From NCBI RefSeq assembly GCF_029350975.1, contig NZ_JARKMR010000002.1, positions 620,001-684,000 on the forward strand: a stretch of DNA of 64,000 nt, written 5' to 3'. The notes under the pieces are model-generated. The model had not been told where the DNA came from. It saw only the letters and a list, made by a program, of their open reading frames with translations, and did no database searches. The stretch is from Maribacter zhoushanensis (GTDB lineage: Bacteria > Bacteroidota > Bacteroidia > Flavobacteriales > Flavobacteriaceae). Positions 1-9,205 of this stretch are shown piece by piece (within the stretch, counting starts at the first letter, position 1; each line of letters opens with the position of its first letter). The translations under genes and the position numbers were made by a program.

Positions 1-1083
1 CATAATCTTGCGCTGAAGTTTTTCAGCTGTATCGGCATTTTTATGAAGGTAGTTATCTAAATATTTACCAACGAAATCGTTAATATAGGTTCTTACCGTT
101 GGGAATTTACCTCCCATTTCAGTAGATCCTAATTTTGTTTTGGTCTGACTTTCAAAAACAGGCTCCATTACTTTAATGGAGATTGCGGAGATTATAGATT
201 TCCTAATATCTGAAGCATCATAAGATTTACCATAAAAATCACGAATAGTTTTCACTATAGCCTCTCTAAAAGCAGCTTGGTGCGTTCCACCATGTGTTGT
301 ATGCTGACCGTTTACAAAAGAATGATATTCTTCACTATACTGTGTTCTACTATGTGTAATGGCAACTTCAATATCATCGCCTTTTAAATGAATAACAGGA
401 TAAAGCATATCCTCAACATTGTTATTATCCTCTAGAAGATCCTTAAGTCCGTTTTCAGAATGAAATTTTTCACCATTGAAAACAATGGTCAATCCCGGAT
501 TTAGGTAAACATAGTTTTTAAGCATGCGCTCTACATACTCATTTCTATATTTGTAATTTTTGAAAATAGAATCATCTGGAATAAAAGTAACCTTAGTACC
601 TTTTCTTTTACCAGTTTCCTCAGGACCAATTTCTTTCTCTAAGTTACCAGAACTGAACTGAGCGGTTTTTAGTTGATTATCTCTTGAAGATTGTACTTCA
701 AAAAAACTAGACAATGCATTTACGGCTTTGGTACCTACACCATTTAAACCCACAGATTTTTTAAAGGCTCGGCTATCGTACTTACCACCTGTGTTCATTT
801 TAGAAACAACATCTACTACTTTGCCCAAAGGTATACCACGACCATAATCCCTAACCTTGACCACTTTATCCTTAATAGATATTTCAATGGTTTTACCGGC
901 ACCCATAACAAACTCATCAATACAGTTATCGATAACCTCTTTCAATAAAATGTAGATACCATCATCTGCTGACGAACCATCTCCTAATTTACCGATATAC
1001 ATACCAGGTCGTAATCGGATATGTTCTTTCCAATCAAGCGAGCGTATGTTATCTTCAGTATATTGAGTTGTGTCTTGAGACAT
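1..1083 (-). CDS. parE: DNA topoisomerase IV subunit B, N-terminal part
   Basis: This is the first 361 codons of the ATPase subunit of topoisomerase IV, which decatenates daughter chromosomes; the gene runs off the left edge. Translation begins [12 protein letters not shown] and shows the GHKL ATPase motifs: RIRPGMYIG near residue 23, the N-box E-V-I-D-N-C, D-Y-G-R-G-I-P, and the lid G-L-N-G-V-G. The transducer domain follows. The sequence after the start fits flavobacterial ParE better than GyrB, which usually begins with an ALEGxEHVRxRP segment. The ATG at 1083 is the first residue of the conserved N-terminus. It is divergent from cbpA across 238 bases. No frame defects are visible. Confidence 0.9.
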   Translation of the reverse strand, partial: MSQDTTQYTEDNIRSLDWKEHIRLRPGMYIGKLGDGSSADDGIYILLKEVIDNCIDEFVMGAGKTIEISIKDKVVKVRDYGRGIPLGKVVDVVSKMNTGGKYDSRAFKKSVGLNGVGTKAVNALSSFFEVQSSRDNQLKTAQFSSGNLEKEIGPEETGKRKGTKVTFIPDDSIFKNYKYRNEYVERMLKNYVYLNPGLTIVFNGEKFHSENGLKDLLEDNNNVEDMLYPVIHLKGDDIEVAITHSRTQYSEEYHSFVNGQHTTHGGTHQAAFREAIVKTIRDFYGKSYDASDIRKSIISAISIKVMEPVFESQTKTKLGSTEMGGKFPTVRTYINDFVGKYLDNYLHKNADTAEKLQRKIM

Positions 1084-1271
1084 TTAAGAAAGTTTAAGAA
1101 AGTTGCGTTAAAGATAGCACCACTCAGCAAAAAATAAAACACCTATCTGTTAAAGTAATTAACAATAAATTGAAGCTTATTGTTGATAGCCATTACCATA
1201 ATCACCGTAACCTAAAAATCAATAAAGCTAAAATCTATTATAAACGAGTTACAAATTACTGACAAAAGTCA

Positions 1272-1302
1272 TTGTCGAAAAATTGTACTTTTTATACCTT
1301 TA
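1272..1302 (+). promoter_or_regulatory. Possible Bacteroidota promoter for cbpA
   Basis: TTG at 1272-1274, a 20-base spacer, then TACCTTTA at 1295-1302. This differs from the Bacteroidota -7 box TAnnTTTG at one position. It lies 20 bases before the cbpA ATG. Assigned by motif and spacing only. Confidence 0.35.
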
Positions 1303-1321
1303 AAGTAGATTTTTAATAACT

Positions 1322-2227
1322 ATGGAATTTATTGATTACTACAAAATTCTTGAAATTGACAAGAAGGCGTCACAAGCCGATATTAAAAAGGCATATAGAA
1401 AATTAGCACGTAAGCTTCATCCAGATTTAAATCCGAATGACAAAACTGCACAAGAAAAATTTCAACGTATTAATGAAGCGAATGAGGTTTTAAGTGACCC
1501 CGAAAAAAGAAAAAAATACGATCAATACGGCAAGGACTGGGAACATGCCGATGCTTTTGAAGAAGCAAAAAGAAACCAGCGCAGCTCCTCTAGCGGAAAT
1601 AGAAGAAGCAATTCTAGCGCTAGCGGATCAAATGAAGATTTTTCAGATTTCTTTGAATCAATGTTTGGTGGTGCCGGCGGAGGATTTAGCAGTGGCGGCA
1701 GACAAAGATCTAGTCAGTTTAAGGGTCAAGATTTAAATGCAACGTTAAAATTAAACCTGTTAGACATTCTTGAAGACCAAAAGCAAACTTTAGACCTAGG
1801 CTCTAAAAAAATTAGAATAACCATACCGGCAGGTGTTGAAGATGGGCAAACCATTAAAATCTCTGGATATGGAGGCGAAGGTGTAAATGGCGGACCTAAA
1901 GGAGACCTCTACCTAACCTTTGAGATTAATAACAACACCAACTTTAAAAGAGTAAAGAACGATTTGTATAAAAATGAACCTATCTCTTTATACGATGCAA
2001 TTTTAGGCAGCTCAATTGAAGTAGAAACATTGACGGGCAAAGTAAAACTAAAAGTGAAGCCTGAAACTCAAAATGACACTAAAGTAAAGCTAAAAGGAAA
2101 AGGTATGCCAGTTTACAAGAAAAAAGGGGCACACGGAGATTTATATATCACCTACAAGGTTATCACACCAACCAAGCTTTCAGAAAAAGAAAAAGAATTA
2201 TTTAAACAACTTTCAGAATTACGATAA
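1322..2227 (+). CDS. cbpA: DnaJ-family co-chaperone, CbpA type
   Basis: An Hsp40 co-chaperone that would stimulate DnaK in the cytoplasm. Residues 1-70 form a J domain with the HPD triad at 33-35. A Ser/Gly/Phe-rich linker spans about 85-130, and a DnaJ C-terminal substrate-binding domain runs from about 135 to 295. The four CxxCxGxG zinc-finger repeats of true DnaJ are absent, which gives the CbpA architecture at the usual length of about 300 residues. The next gene, one base downstream, is a CbpM-like modulator, which supports the CbpA assignment. Confidence 0.9.
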   Translation: MEFIDYYKILEIDKKASQADIKKAYRKLARKLHPDLNPNDKTAQEKFQRINEANEVLSDPEKRKKYDQYGKDWEHADAFEEAKRNQRSSSSGNRRSNSSASGSNEDFSDFFESMFGGAGGGFSSGGRQRSSQFKGQDLNATLKLNLLDILEDQKQTLDLGSKKIRITIPAGVEDGQTIKISGYGGEGVNGGPKGDLYLTFEINNNTNFKRVKNDLYKNEPISLYDAILGSSIEVETLTGKVKLKVKPETQNDTKVKLKGKGMPVYKKKGAHGDLYITYKVITPTKLSEKEKELFKQLSELR

Positions 2228-2228
2228 T

Positions 2229-2522
2229 ATGAATTCAGAAGATTACATACAAATTGAGGTATACTGCCAACAAACTCGAACTCCAATGAAATTTATAGAC
2301 GACCTTCTTGAGTTTGAAATGATTGAAGTACAGCAAATTGAAAATAAAATGTACGTAGATCCACAATATATAGTGGAGATTGAACGAATATATAGATTAC
2401 GGGAAGACCTTGGCATTAACATGGAAGGCATAGACACCTTAAACCATATGATAAAAAAAGTCAACCGATTAGAGCAAGAATTAAAACAGCTACGTGACCG
2501 GTTGACTATATACGAACATTAA
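2229..2522 (+). CDS. cbpM: Chaperone modulator CbpM-like protein
   Basis: A 97-residue protein resembling CbpM, the small MerR-HTH-like protein that binds the J domain of CbpA and inhibits its co-chaperone activity. The N-terminal half has the helix-turn-helix-like fold pattern, and the last 30 residues form a coiled coil ([14 protein letters not shown]). The ATG is one base after the cbpA stop, so the two are almost certainly co-transcribed. Its stop overlaps the end of the convergent ychF gene by four bases. The call rests on weak family similarity plus strong context. Confidence 0.8.
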   Translation: MNSEDYIQIEVYCQQTRTPMKFIDDLLEFEMIEVQQIENKMYVDPQYIVEIERIYRLREDLGINMEGIDTLNHMIKKVNRLEQELKQLRDRLTIYEH

Positions 2523-3613
2523 ACGTTAAAACGGAAATGCATTACATCGCCATCTTTAACGATGTATTCTTTACCTTCTACTCTCATTTTACCGGCTTCT
2601 TTGACTTTTGCTTCACTACCAAAAGCAACATAGTCATCATAAGCAATAACTTCAGCACGAATAAATCCTTTCTCAAAATCGGTATGTATAACTCCCGCAG
2701 CTTGCGGAGCAGTTGCCCCTACAGGAATTGTCCAAGCACGAACTTCTTTAACACCAGCAGTAAAGTAAGTTTCTAAATCGAGTAATTTATAAGCTCCACG
2801 AATTAGTTTAGCAGAACCTGGTTCCTCTAAGCCTAAATCTTCCAAAAACATTTGGCGCTCATCATAAGTCTCTAGTTCTGTAATATCAGCCTCAGTACCT
2901 ACCGCCAAAAAGATAACCTCTGCATTTTCAGCTGCAACCGCTTCTTTTACTTTTTCAACATAGGCGTTACCAGAAACAGCACCATCCTCATCAACATTAC
3001 AAACATACATCACCGGTTTGTCTGTAATAAACTGAAGTGGCTTCACAAATTCTAACCTAGACTCTTCCTCTATTTCAATAGCCCTAACAGAAGTACCTGC
3101 CTCTAACCCGTTTTTCACGGCCAACAGTACAGCTTCCTCCTTTTGAGCATCTTTATTACCAGTTCTGGCAGCTCTTTTTACTTTTTCCAATTTCTTTTCT
3201 ACAGTCTCCAAATCTTTCAACTGAAGCTCCATATCTATAGTTTCCTTATCCCTAATTGGATCTACGTTACCATCAACATGAACTATATTATCATTATCAA
3301 AACAACGCAACACATGCAAAATAGCATCTGTTTCACGAATATTTCCTAAAAACTGATTTCCTAAACCTTCACCCTTACTGGCTCCTTTTACAAGACCGGC
3401 AATATCAACAATCTCTACAGTTGCAGGCAATACTCTTTCAGGGTCTACCAGTTCTTCTAACTTTTTCAATCTTGCATCCGGTACATTAACCACGCCAATG
3501 TTAGGCTCAATAGTACAGAACGGAAAGTTTGCGCTTTGCGCTTTAGCATTAGACAAACAATTAAAAAGTGTTGATTTACCTACGTTTGGCAATCCTACAA
3601 TACCTGCTTTCAT
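2519..3613 (-). CDS. ychF: Redox-regulated ATPase / ribosome-binding GTPase-like YchF
   Basis: An Obg-family P-loop protein that, unlike its relatives, prefers ATP and binds ribosomes. The P-loop G-L-P-N-V-G-K-S-T is at residues 7-15, the switch region [10 protein letters not shown] follows, and D-I-A-G-L-V is the G3 motif. A coiled-coil domain lies near 125-200 and a C-terminal TGS-type domain completes the protein. Its 364 residues match the family length. The gene is convergent with cbpM and probably monocistronic. Confidence 0.95.
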   Translation of the reverse strand: MKAGIVGLPNVGKSTLFNCLSNAKAQSANFPFCTIEPNIGVVNVPDARLKKLEELVDPERVLPATVEIVDIAGLVKGASKGEGLGNQFLGNIRETDAILHVLRCFDNDNIVHVDGNVDPIRDKETIDMELQLKDLETVEKKLEKVKRAARTGNKDAQKEEAVLLAVKNGLEAGTSVRAIEIEEESRLEFVKPLQFITDKPVMYVCNVDEDGAVSGNAYVEKVKEAVAAENAEVIFLAVGTEADITELETYDERQMFLEDLGLEEPGSAKLIRGAYKLLDLETYFTAGVKEVRAWTIPVGATAPQAAGVIHTDFEKGFIRAEVIAYDDYVAFGSEAKVKEAGKMRVEGKEYIVKDGDVMHFRFNV

Positions 3614-3635
3614 AATTAATCATATTTCAAGGATG

Positions 3636-3671
3636 CAAATATAGTTTTTACTTGAAGATTTTGCACTCAAA
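3636..3671 (-). promoter_or_regulatory. Putative ychF promoter
   Basis: Read on the minus strand, TATATTTG at 3643-3636 matches the TAnnTTTG -7 box exactly. TTTG lies upstream at 3671-3668 with a 24-base spacer, slightly longer than usual. It sits 23 bases before the ychF ATG. Confidence 0.4.
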
Positions 3672-3814
3672 TTTTCGTCTAACATTTATGGAAGATTTTA
3701 TAGTGATTATTTAAATATTATCCAATTAATTTAGCTGAGCGATATTTAAAATGAAGTTTTTTAACACTTTTTGTGAAATAATTCTTACTTTGGTAGCAGA
3801 ACAGATGATAATAG

Positions 3815-4393
3815 ATGGAACTTCACTCAGATGAAACAATATGGTATTTCTTTAAAAAGGGCGAAGCAAATGGCTTTAGTCTTCTTTTTAAAAAGTATTA
3901 TCCACAATTATATGTTTACGGAGTAAAGCTTAGCAACAATCAAGAATTAACAGAAGATTGCCTTCAAAATTTCTTTATTCAATTGTTCGAAAATCGAGAA
4001 AAGCAAAATTCAATCAACAATTTAAAAGCATACCTATTTGTATCCTTCAAAAGAAGATTAATAAAGCAATTGCAAAAGAGTCAAAATAACCTTCCTATTT
4101 CAGAAGCACAGCTTTTTAAATCTAATTTCACGTTTTCTGCAGAAGAAATATCCATTCACCAAGAAATACAATTCCTTTGCACCACTACCCTAGCCAACCT
4201 TATAAACAAACTATCTCCTAGGGAAAAAGAGGTTTTATACTTAAAATATTATAGTGGTATGAAAAGTTCTGACATTGCTGAAGTAATGGATATGAACTAC
4301 CAAAGTGTTTTAAATGTACTTCAAAAAGCACTAACAAAACTTCGTAAATCATCTGAAAATCAACAGATTAAAAATATTTTGAAAAAAAGTTAA
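3815..4393 (+). CDS. ECF-type RNA polymerase sigma factor
   Basis: A 192-residue group 4 sigma factor. Region 2 spans about residues 18-85 (a DCLQNFF motif and a YLFVSFKRR core-binding helix). Region 4 spans about 125-180, with L-S-P-R-E-K-E-V-L and a helix-turn-helix S-D-I-A-E-V-M-D-M-N-Y-Q-S-V. The FecR anti-sigma gene and the STN-containing TonB receptor follow directly. That is the standard Bacteroidota layout in which ligand binding at the outer membrane releases the sigma factor, which then transcribes the receptor operon. The gap to fecR is 57 bases. Confidence 0.9.
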   Translation: MELHSDETIWYFFKKGEANGFSLLFKKYYPQLYVYGVKLSNNQELTEDCLQNFFIQLFENREKQNSINNLKAYLFVSFKRRLIKQLQKSQNNLPISEAQLFKSNFTFSAEEISIHQEIQFLCTTTLANLINKLSPREKEVLYLKYYSGMKSSDIAEVMDMNYQSVLNVLQKALTKLRKSSENQQIKNILKKS

Positions 4394-4450
4394 AAAAAGT
4401 AGGGTATATTTTTAAGAATTGAATCTCTTATAAATGGAATACCATGCTAA

Positions 4451-5467
4451 ATGAACAACAAAAATAAATTCGACTTACATTATTTTTTATCTGATTCCTC
4501 ATTTGAAAATTGGGCAAAAGGTCTAAATAAAAATGATATTACCTACTGGAATAATTGGTTAAAAAATCATCCAGAACATGTAGTTACGGCAGAAAATGCC
4601 AAAGACATTATAATAGGTGTAAAATTCGATCAAAAATACCCTAGCAATGACAAGGTAAATGAAGCATTATCAAATGTTCTTCCTAAAATAAACCTTGATA
4701 TTGAAAAGAAAACAAACAAAAAGAAAAAAGGCACTTTAAATAGCACCTTTTTGACAGCTGCAGCTGCTGTAATTCTGGTTTTAATAACTTGGACAAGCTA
4801 TTCTTATCTTACAGATAATACAAACACTACACACAAGACTAATTTTGGAGAAATCATTGATTTAAAATTACCAGATGGTACTTCTGTCGTTTTAAATGGA
4901 AATTCTAAAATTTGGTATGATAATGAAAATCCACGTCTTATACATTTAAAAGGAGAGGCTTACTTTAAAGTAAAACCAATACCAAGTACAAATGCAAAGT
5001 TTTGGGTAATTACAGAAGATCTTAAGGTTGAAGTTTTAGGTACACAATTTCATGTAAATACTAGAAAACAAAAAACAAACGTAGTACTTGACGAAGGTTC
5101 TATTCATCTAGAACTTAATAATGGTGAAATTACCAAAATGATTCCCGGTGAAATAGTTTCATTTTCTAATGAAAGCAAAAAACTTACACATAAAAAAGTA
5201 GATATCGAAACTCCATATGCGCTGTGGCGAGGAGGTACCTATGCATTTAACGAAATTCCTTTAAAAGAGGTGATGTTCAACCTAGAAACCACTTATGGAT
5301 TAGAGGTTGAATATGAATTTGAGCACTTAAAAGAAATACCCATATCCGGTGGTATTCCTAATCAAAACTTAAAAATATGTATTGCCGCTATTGAAAAGGC
5401 AACGAATACAAGAATAATAAACAAAGAGAATACATTACGAATACAAGAGAACCCTATTATTAACTAA
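4451..5467 (+). CDS. FecR-family anti-sigma factor
   Basis: An inner-membrane regulator that holds the adjacent ECF sigma factor. The cytoplasmic N-terminal about 95 residues precede one membrane helix near 98-118. A FecR domain occupies about 125-230 (G-E-I-I-D-L-K-L-P-D-G-T-S-V-V-L-N). A DUF4974-type C-terminal domain at about 260-335 contacts the receptor STN domain. Its 338 residues are typical. It ends 11 bases before the receptor gene. Confidence 0.9.
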   Translation: MNNKNKFDLHYFLSDSSFENWAKGLNKNDITYWNNWLKNHPEHVVTAENAKDIIIGVKFDQKYPSNDKVNEALSNVLPKINLDIEKKTNKKKKGTLNSTFLTAAAAVILVLITWTSYSYLTDNTNTTHKTNFGEIIDLKLPDGTSVVLNGNSKIWYDNENPRLIHLKGEAYFKVKPIPSTNAKFWVITEDLKVEVLGTQFHVNTRKQKTNVVLDEGSIHLELNNGEITKMIPGEIVSFSNESKKLTHKKVDIETPYALWRGGTYAFNEIPLKEVMFNLETTYGLEVEYEFEHLKEIPISGGIPNQNLKICIAAIEKATNTRIINKENTLRIQENPIIN

Positions 5468-5478
5468 ACTATTTATTT

Positions 5479-8400
5479 ATGAGAACAAACAAACTTATAA
5501 GATTACTGCTTGCAGTAATGCTTTTTTCAAGCATTACCAGCGCGACGGCAGCTGATGAACTGAAAGAAAATGTAACTCTAAGCGAGTTTCTTAACGAAAT
5601 TAGTGCAAAACATGAGGTTTATTTTACCTACAACCCGGCACTAGTATCGTCTACCAGCTTAAACCCGGAGGAATACAAATTCCCAGTGCTAGATAAAATC
5701 ATCAACAAACTAGAACGCAAGACTAGTTTTGATTTTGAATATCTAGGTAATAAATATTATGTGGTATACCATAAAAAGACGGAAAGAGCTAAAGTTCTTA
5801 AAATCAATTCTACCACAAACGGTATTACGGCAATGACTTTGAATAAAAAAATTCAAAATAGTATTACCGGTAAAGTAACTGATGATTCTGGTATGCCATT
5901 GGCAGGTGTTAACATTGTTGAAAAAGGAACAACAAACGGTACTACTTCTGACTTCGATGGTAACTATACCATTAATGTATCGAGTGACACTAAACTTGTA
6001 TTTAGCTATATAGGATTTGCAACACAAGAAGTATCTACAGCAGGAAAAAGTACCATTAACGTACAACTATCCGAGGGTATGCAACTAGATGAATTTATCG
6101 TAGTTGGATCACGTACGGCACCTAGAAGTAATGCAGACACGCCATTACCTGTAGATGTTATTGGTGCTAAAGATTTAAGCTCAACAGGTCAAGCTACTTT
6201 TGATAAAGCATTACAGTATAAAATACCATCTTTTAATACGGTACAAACTCCTGTAAATGATGCAACATCTTTATTGGATCCATATGAAATTAGAAACATG
6301 GGACCATCTAGAACATTAATCTTAATTAATGGTAAGCGTAAGAATTTAAGTGCTTTATTATATACACAAACATCTCCTGGCCGTGGTGAAACAGGTGCTG
6401 ATATCTCAGCTATACCAACAGATGCGATTAAAAGAGTTGAAATTTTACGTGACGGTGCTTCTGCCCAATATGGTTCTGATGCTATAGCAGGTGTAATGAA
6501 CATTATCCTTAAAGATTCTCCTAATGATGGATCCGCTACAATAAGAACAGGTATTACTTCTGAAGGTGACGGTGAAATGTTCGGTGTTTCAGTAAATAAC
6601 GGATCATCTATTGGTGAAGACAAAGGTTTCATAAACTATACCGTTGATTTATCAAAAGTAAACCAAGCCAATAGACCAGGCACAGTTGATGCTGCTGGTG
6701 AAGCTGGTGATTTTGGAGCGGATATTGCTGATGTTCAAGAATTTTTATCTAGACGCCCAGATGCAGGTAATATTAATGGTTCTCCTGAAACTGCCGCAGC
6801 TAAATTCTCATTGAATTTAGGTTATGACCTAAGTGAAAACACTTCTCTTTATGGTAATGCAGCTTATGTCTACAAGGCAGTAAATAGTTTTGCAAACTAC
6901 AGAACTCCATATTGGAGAACGGTTGAGGAATATCCTTACTTGGCAGACTTTTTTCCTGGCGAAAACCCAAACAACGCAGGTGGTTATGACGGTTACTTAC
7001 CAACATTTGAAGGTTTATTAAGTGACTATAATGCTACAATAGGGTTCAAATCGACTATAAATGATTGGAATATTGATGCTAGTTTTACAACAGGTGGAAA
7101 CTTACAAACTTATAAAGTTAACAATACACACAATAGAAACATTGTATATTCTCCATCAGTATTCATAGATGCAAATGGAAATGGATCTGTTGATGATGGT
7201 GAAATTACAGAAGGATCGGAACTATATAGAGAAAACAGTCAGCAATCATTTGATCCAGGAGGAACAAGATTCTCTCACAATGTTGGAAACATTGATATTT
7301 CAAGATTATTATCTGATAAAGTAAGCATTGGTGTTGGTGCCGAGTTCAGAACCGAGACTTTTGAAATCATAGAAGGTGAATTAGCTTCTTATGATGGTGG
7401 TGGTGCAGATTCATTTGCAGGTGCTTCTCCTCAAAACTCAGGAAAGTTCAACCGTTATAACATTGGTGGATATTTAAGTTTAGATTATGATGTATCTGAT
7501 GCTTTTTTATTAAGCGGAACTATCAGAACAGAAAATTACTCTGATTTTGGTAACACATTTATTTATAAGTTCAGTTCTCGCTACAAGTTTAGTGATGCAT
7601 TTACATTAAGAGGTTCTATATCTTCAGGATTTAGAGCTCCTACCCTACACCAAATTTATACGCAAAAAGCGCAGTATAGCTTTGTACCAGGTCAAGGTAT
7701 ACAAGTTGGTGGTTTAATCAACAATGTATCTACACAAGCTAAATTATTGGGTATACCTCAATTAGATGCTGAAACATCTACAAACTTTACAGTTGGTTTT
7801 GGTGGTAAAATTTCTAAGTTTAGCTATACTTTTGATTACTATAATATTGCTGTAAAAGACAGAATTGTTTTAGGAAATGAAATTGGAGGTAGCGGAGATC
7901 CAACAAATCCGTTAGACATTCTTTTAGCAAACAACAACTTAAGTGATGTTAGTTTCTTTTCTAATGCCATTGATACAAAAACCTCTGGTGTAGATGTAGT
8001 TCTTGCATATAAAGGAATAGAAATTGGAGAAGGTAGCTTAGACTTAAATTTATCTGGTAACTATACTATACAGAATGAACTTGACGGACCTGTAAAGGAC
8101 ATTGACTTAGTTGCAAACTCTGGTCAGTCTGTAGTAAACCAAACACAAGAAGCATTGTTTTTTACTTCAAGACCTAAAACAAAATGGATTTTAGGAGCAA
8201 ATTATGAAATTAACAAATTCGGTTTCTCTTTAAACAATACGTTATTTGGTAAAACAAGCTTTTTCCAACAAGGTTTAAGTACTGATGCAAATGGTAATTT
8301 CAACCTTGGTACTGAATTTGATCCTAAAGTAGTTACTGATTTGGGTGTTAATTTTAGTGCTTCAGAGAAGTTAACGATAGCACTTAACATCAACAACTTG

Positions 8401-8595
8401 TTAAATGTATTACCTGAGTGGAATTTTGTTTCTCAGAATGCTGCAGGTGATGCTATTTTGGCTGATCCAGCACAGACACAAACACAATCTAACTTGATAA
8501 CTTTCAACCAACGTTATTCTCAAATGACGTATGATGGTTACCATTTTAGCCAACTAGGTACAATGTTCAACCTATCGTTGAATTATAAATTTTAG
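5479..8595 (+). CDS. TonB-dependent receptor with STN signalling domain
   Basis: A 1038-residue outer-membrane transporter. After a signal peptide ending near ATAA, residues about 28-95 form a secretin/TonB short N-terminal (STN) domain, which signals to FecR. A carboxypeptidase-regulatory-like domain follows at about 130-200 (I-T-G-K-V-T-D-D-S-G-M-P-L-A-G-V-N). A plug (G-P-S-R-T-L-I-L-I-N-G-K-R) and a 22-strand type barrel ending in aromatic residues (L-N-Y-K-F) complete it. No SusD gene follows, so a glycan SusCD system is not supported. The ligand is unknown. Confidence 0.9.
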   Translation: MRTNKLIRLLLAVMLFSSITSATAADELKENVTLSEFLNEISAKHEVYFTYNPALVSSTSLNPEEYKFPVLDKIINKLERKTSFDFEYLGNKYYVVYHKKTERAKVLKINSTTNGITAMTLNKKIQNSITGKVTDDSGMPLAGVNIVEKGTTNGTTSDFDGNYTINVSSDTKLVFSYIGFATQEVSTAGKSTINVQLSEGMQLDEFIVVGSRTAPRSNADTPLPVDVIGAKDLSSTGQATFDKALQYKIPSFNTVQTPVNDATSLLDPYEIRNMGPSRTLILINGKRKNLSALLYTQTSPGRGETGADISAIPTDAIKRVEILRDGASAQYGSDAIAGVMNIILKDSPNDGSATIRTGITSEGDGEMFGVSVNNGSSIGEDKGFINYTVDLSKVNQANRPGTVDAAGEAGDFGADIADVQEFLSRRPDAGNINGSPETAAAKFSLNLGYDLSENTSLYGNAAYVYKAVNSFANYRTPYWRTVEEYPYLADFFPGENPNNAGGYDGYLPTFEGLLSDYNATIGFKSTINDWNIDASFTTGGNLQTYKVNNTHNRNIVYSPSVFIDANGNGSVDDGEITEGSELYRENSQQSFDPGGTRFSHNVGNIDISRLLSDKVSIGVGAEFRTETFEIIEGELASYDGGGADSFAGASPQNSGKFNRYNIGGYLSLDYDVSDAFLLSGTIRTENYSDFGNTFIYKFSSRYKFSDAFTLRGSISSGFRAPTLHQIYTQKAQYSFVPGQGIQVGGLINNVSTQAKLLGIPQLDAETSTNFTVGFGGKISKFSYTFDYYNIAVKDRIVLGNEIGGSGDPTNPLDILLANNNLSDVSFFSNAIDTKTSGVDVVLAYKGIEIGEGSLDLNLSGNYTIQNELDGPVKDIDLVANSGQSVVNQTQEALFFTSRPKTKWILGANYEINKFGFSLNNTLFGKTSFFQQGLSTDANGNFNLGTEFDPKVVTDLGVNFSASEKLTIALNINNLLNVLPEWNFVSQNAAGDAILADPAQTQTQSNLITFNQRYSQMTYDGYHFSQLGTMFNLSLNYKF

Positions 8596-8613
8596 TTTTG
8601 ATTTAGTTTATTT

Positions 8614-8648
8614 AAAAAAAGCTACCTATTGATTTAGGTAGCTTTTTT
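8614..8648 (+). terminator. Rho-independent terminator after the TonB receptor
   Basis: The inverted repeat GCTACCTA/TAGGTAGC around a short ATTGATT loop is flanked by an A run on the left and a T run on the right. It lies 19 bases after the receptor stop. Confidence 0.8.
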
Positions 8649-8765
8649 CATTTAATATAAGTATGTTAAGTGATTTAAAATCTATTACTGCATATTTAAC
8701 ACAGAACGCTTTTAATTTCACCTACAGGAAAAGACCAATTCAAAAAAGGTCCTAATAAATACAAT

Positions 8766-9116
8766 TTACTCCGGGTGCATAAAACGTTGCTTTGCTAAAA
8801 GCACTTCTTCTGTTTCTACATTATCATCATCTGGTACACAACAATCTACCGGACAAACAGCGGCACACTGTGGTTCTTCATGAAAGCCCATACATTCTGT
8901 ACATTTATCTGGTGCTATATAATATACTTCATCACTAATAGGTTCTTGAACATCATTGGCATCAACTTCTTTACCATCTGGCAATACAACATTACCATCC
9001 AAAGAAGTACCGTCGGCATATCTCCATTCATCTGCTCCTTCATATATTGCGGTATTAGGACATTCTGGTTCACAAGCCCCACAATTAATACATTCGTCTG
9101 TTATTATAATTGCCAT
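8766..9116 (-). CDS. 2[4Fe-4S] ferredoxin
   Basis: A small soluble electron carrier of 116 residues. The first cluster motif, C-x2-C-x2-C-x3-C-P, is at residues 10-20. The second is C-x2-C-x8-C-x3-C-P followed by V-D-C-C near 73-92. The enlarged loop between cysteines two and three of the second motif, and the C-terminal extension, are typical of the Allochromatium-type (Alvin) ferredoxins. A roughly 50-residue acidic insert separates the motifs. It is transcribed divergently from the acyl-CoA reductase gene. No dedicated redox partner is encoded nearby except possibly that enzyme. Confidence 0.9.
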   Translation of the reverse strand: MAIIITDECINCGACEPECPNTAIYEGADEWRYADGTSLDGNVVLPDGKEVDANDVQEPISDEVYYIAPDKCTECMGFHEEPQCAAVCPVDCCVPDDDNVETEEVLLAKQRFMHPE

Positions 9117-9134
9117 AATTTCTTCTACGTTAAA

Positions 9135-9156
9135 ATGCCCAAAAAAGAACGGGCAT
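9135..9156. repeat. Inverted repeat in the ferredoxin/LuxC-like divergent region
   Basis: ATGCCC at 9135-9140 and GGGCAT at 9151-9156 form a six-base-pair hairpin with a 10-base A-rich loop. It falls in the predicted 5' leader of the ferredoxin transcript. It could be an operator or an mRNA hairpin. Confidence 0.35.
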
Positions 9157-9159
9157 GCT

Positions 9160-9167
9160 TATTTTTG
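9160..9167 (+). promoter_or_regulatory. Possible -7 box for the LuxC-like gene
   Basis: TATTTTTG matches TAnnTTTG exactly and lies 38 bases before the ATG at 9206. No TTG is seen at the usual upstream distance. It almost abuts the opposing ferredoxin -7 box. Confidence 0.3.
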
Positions 9168-9169
9168 CA

Positions 9170-9201
9170 CAAAGGTAATTCCTAGTGAACTAGTATACAA
9201 A
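9170..9201 (-). promoter_or_regulatory. Bacteroidota promoter for the ferredoxin gene
   Basis: On the minus strand, TTTG at 9201-9198, a 20-base spacer and TACCTTTG at 9177-9170 give an exact match to the TTTG / TAnnTTTG consensus. Transcription would start near 9165, giving a leader of roughly 48 bases. Confidence 0.6.
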
Positions 9202-9205
9202 TATA

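Noticed and set aside
1083-1104. Tandem TTTAAGAAAG repeat before parE
   Set aside because: Two imperfect 11-base copies in AT-rich leader sequence; too short to support a function.
5743-6632. Antisense reading frames of over 100 codons inside the STN receptor
   Set aside because: They lie opposite a well-conserved coding sequence and have no recognisable product or start context.
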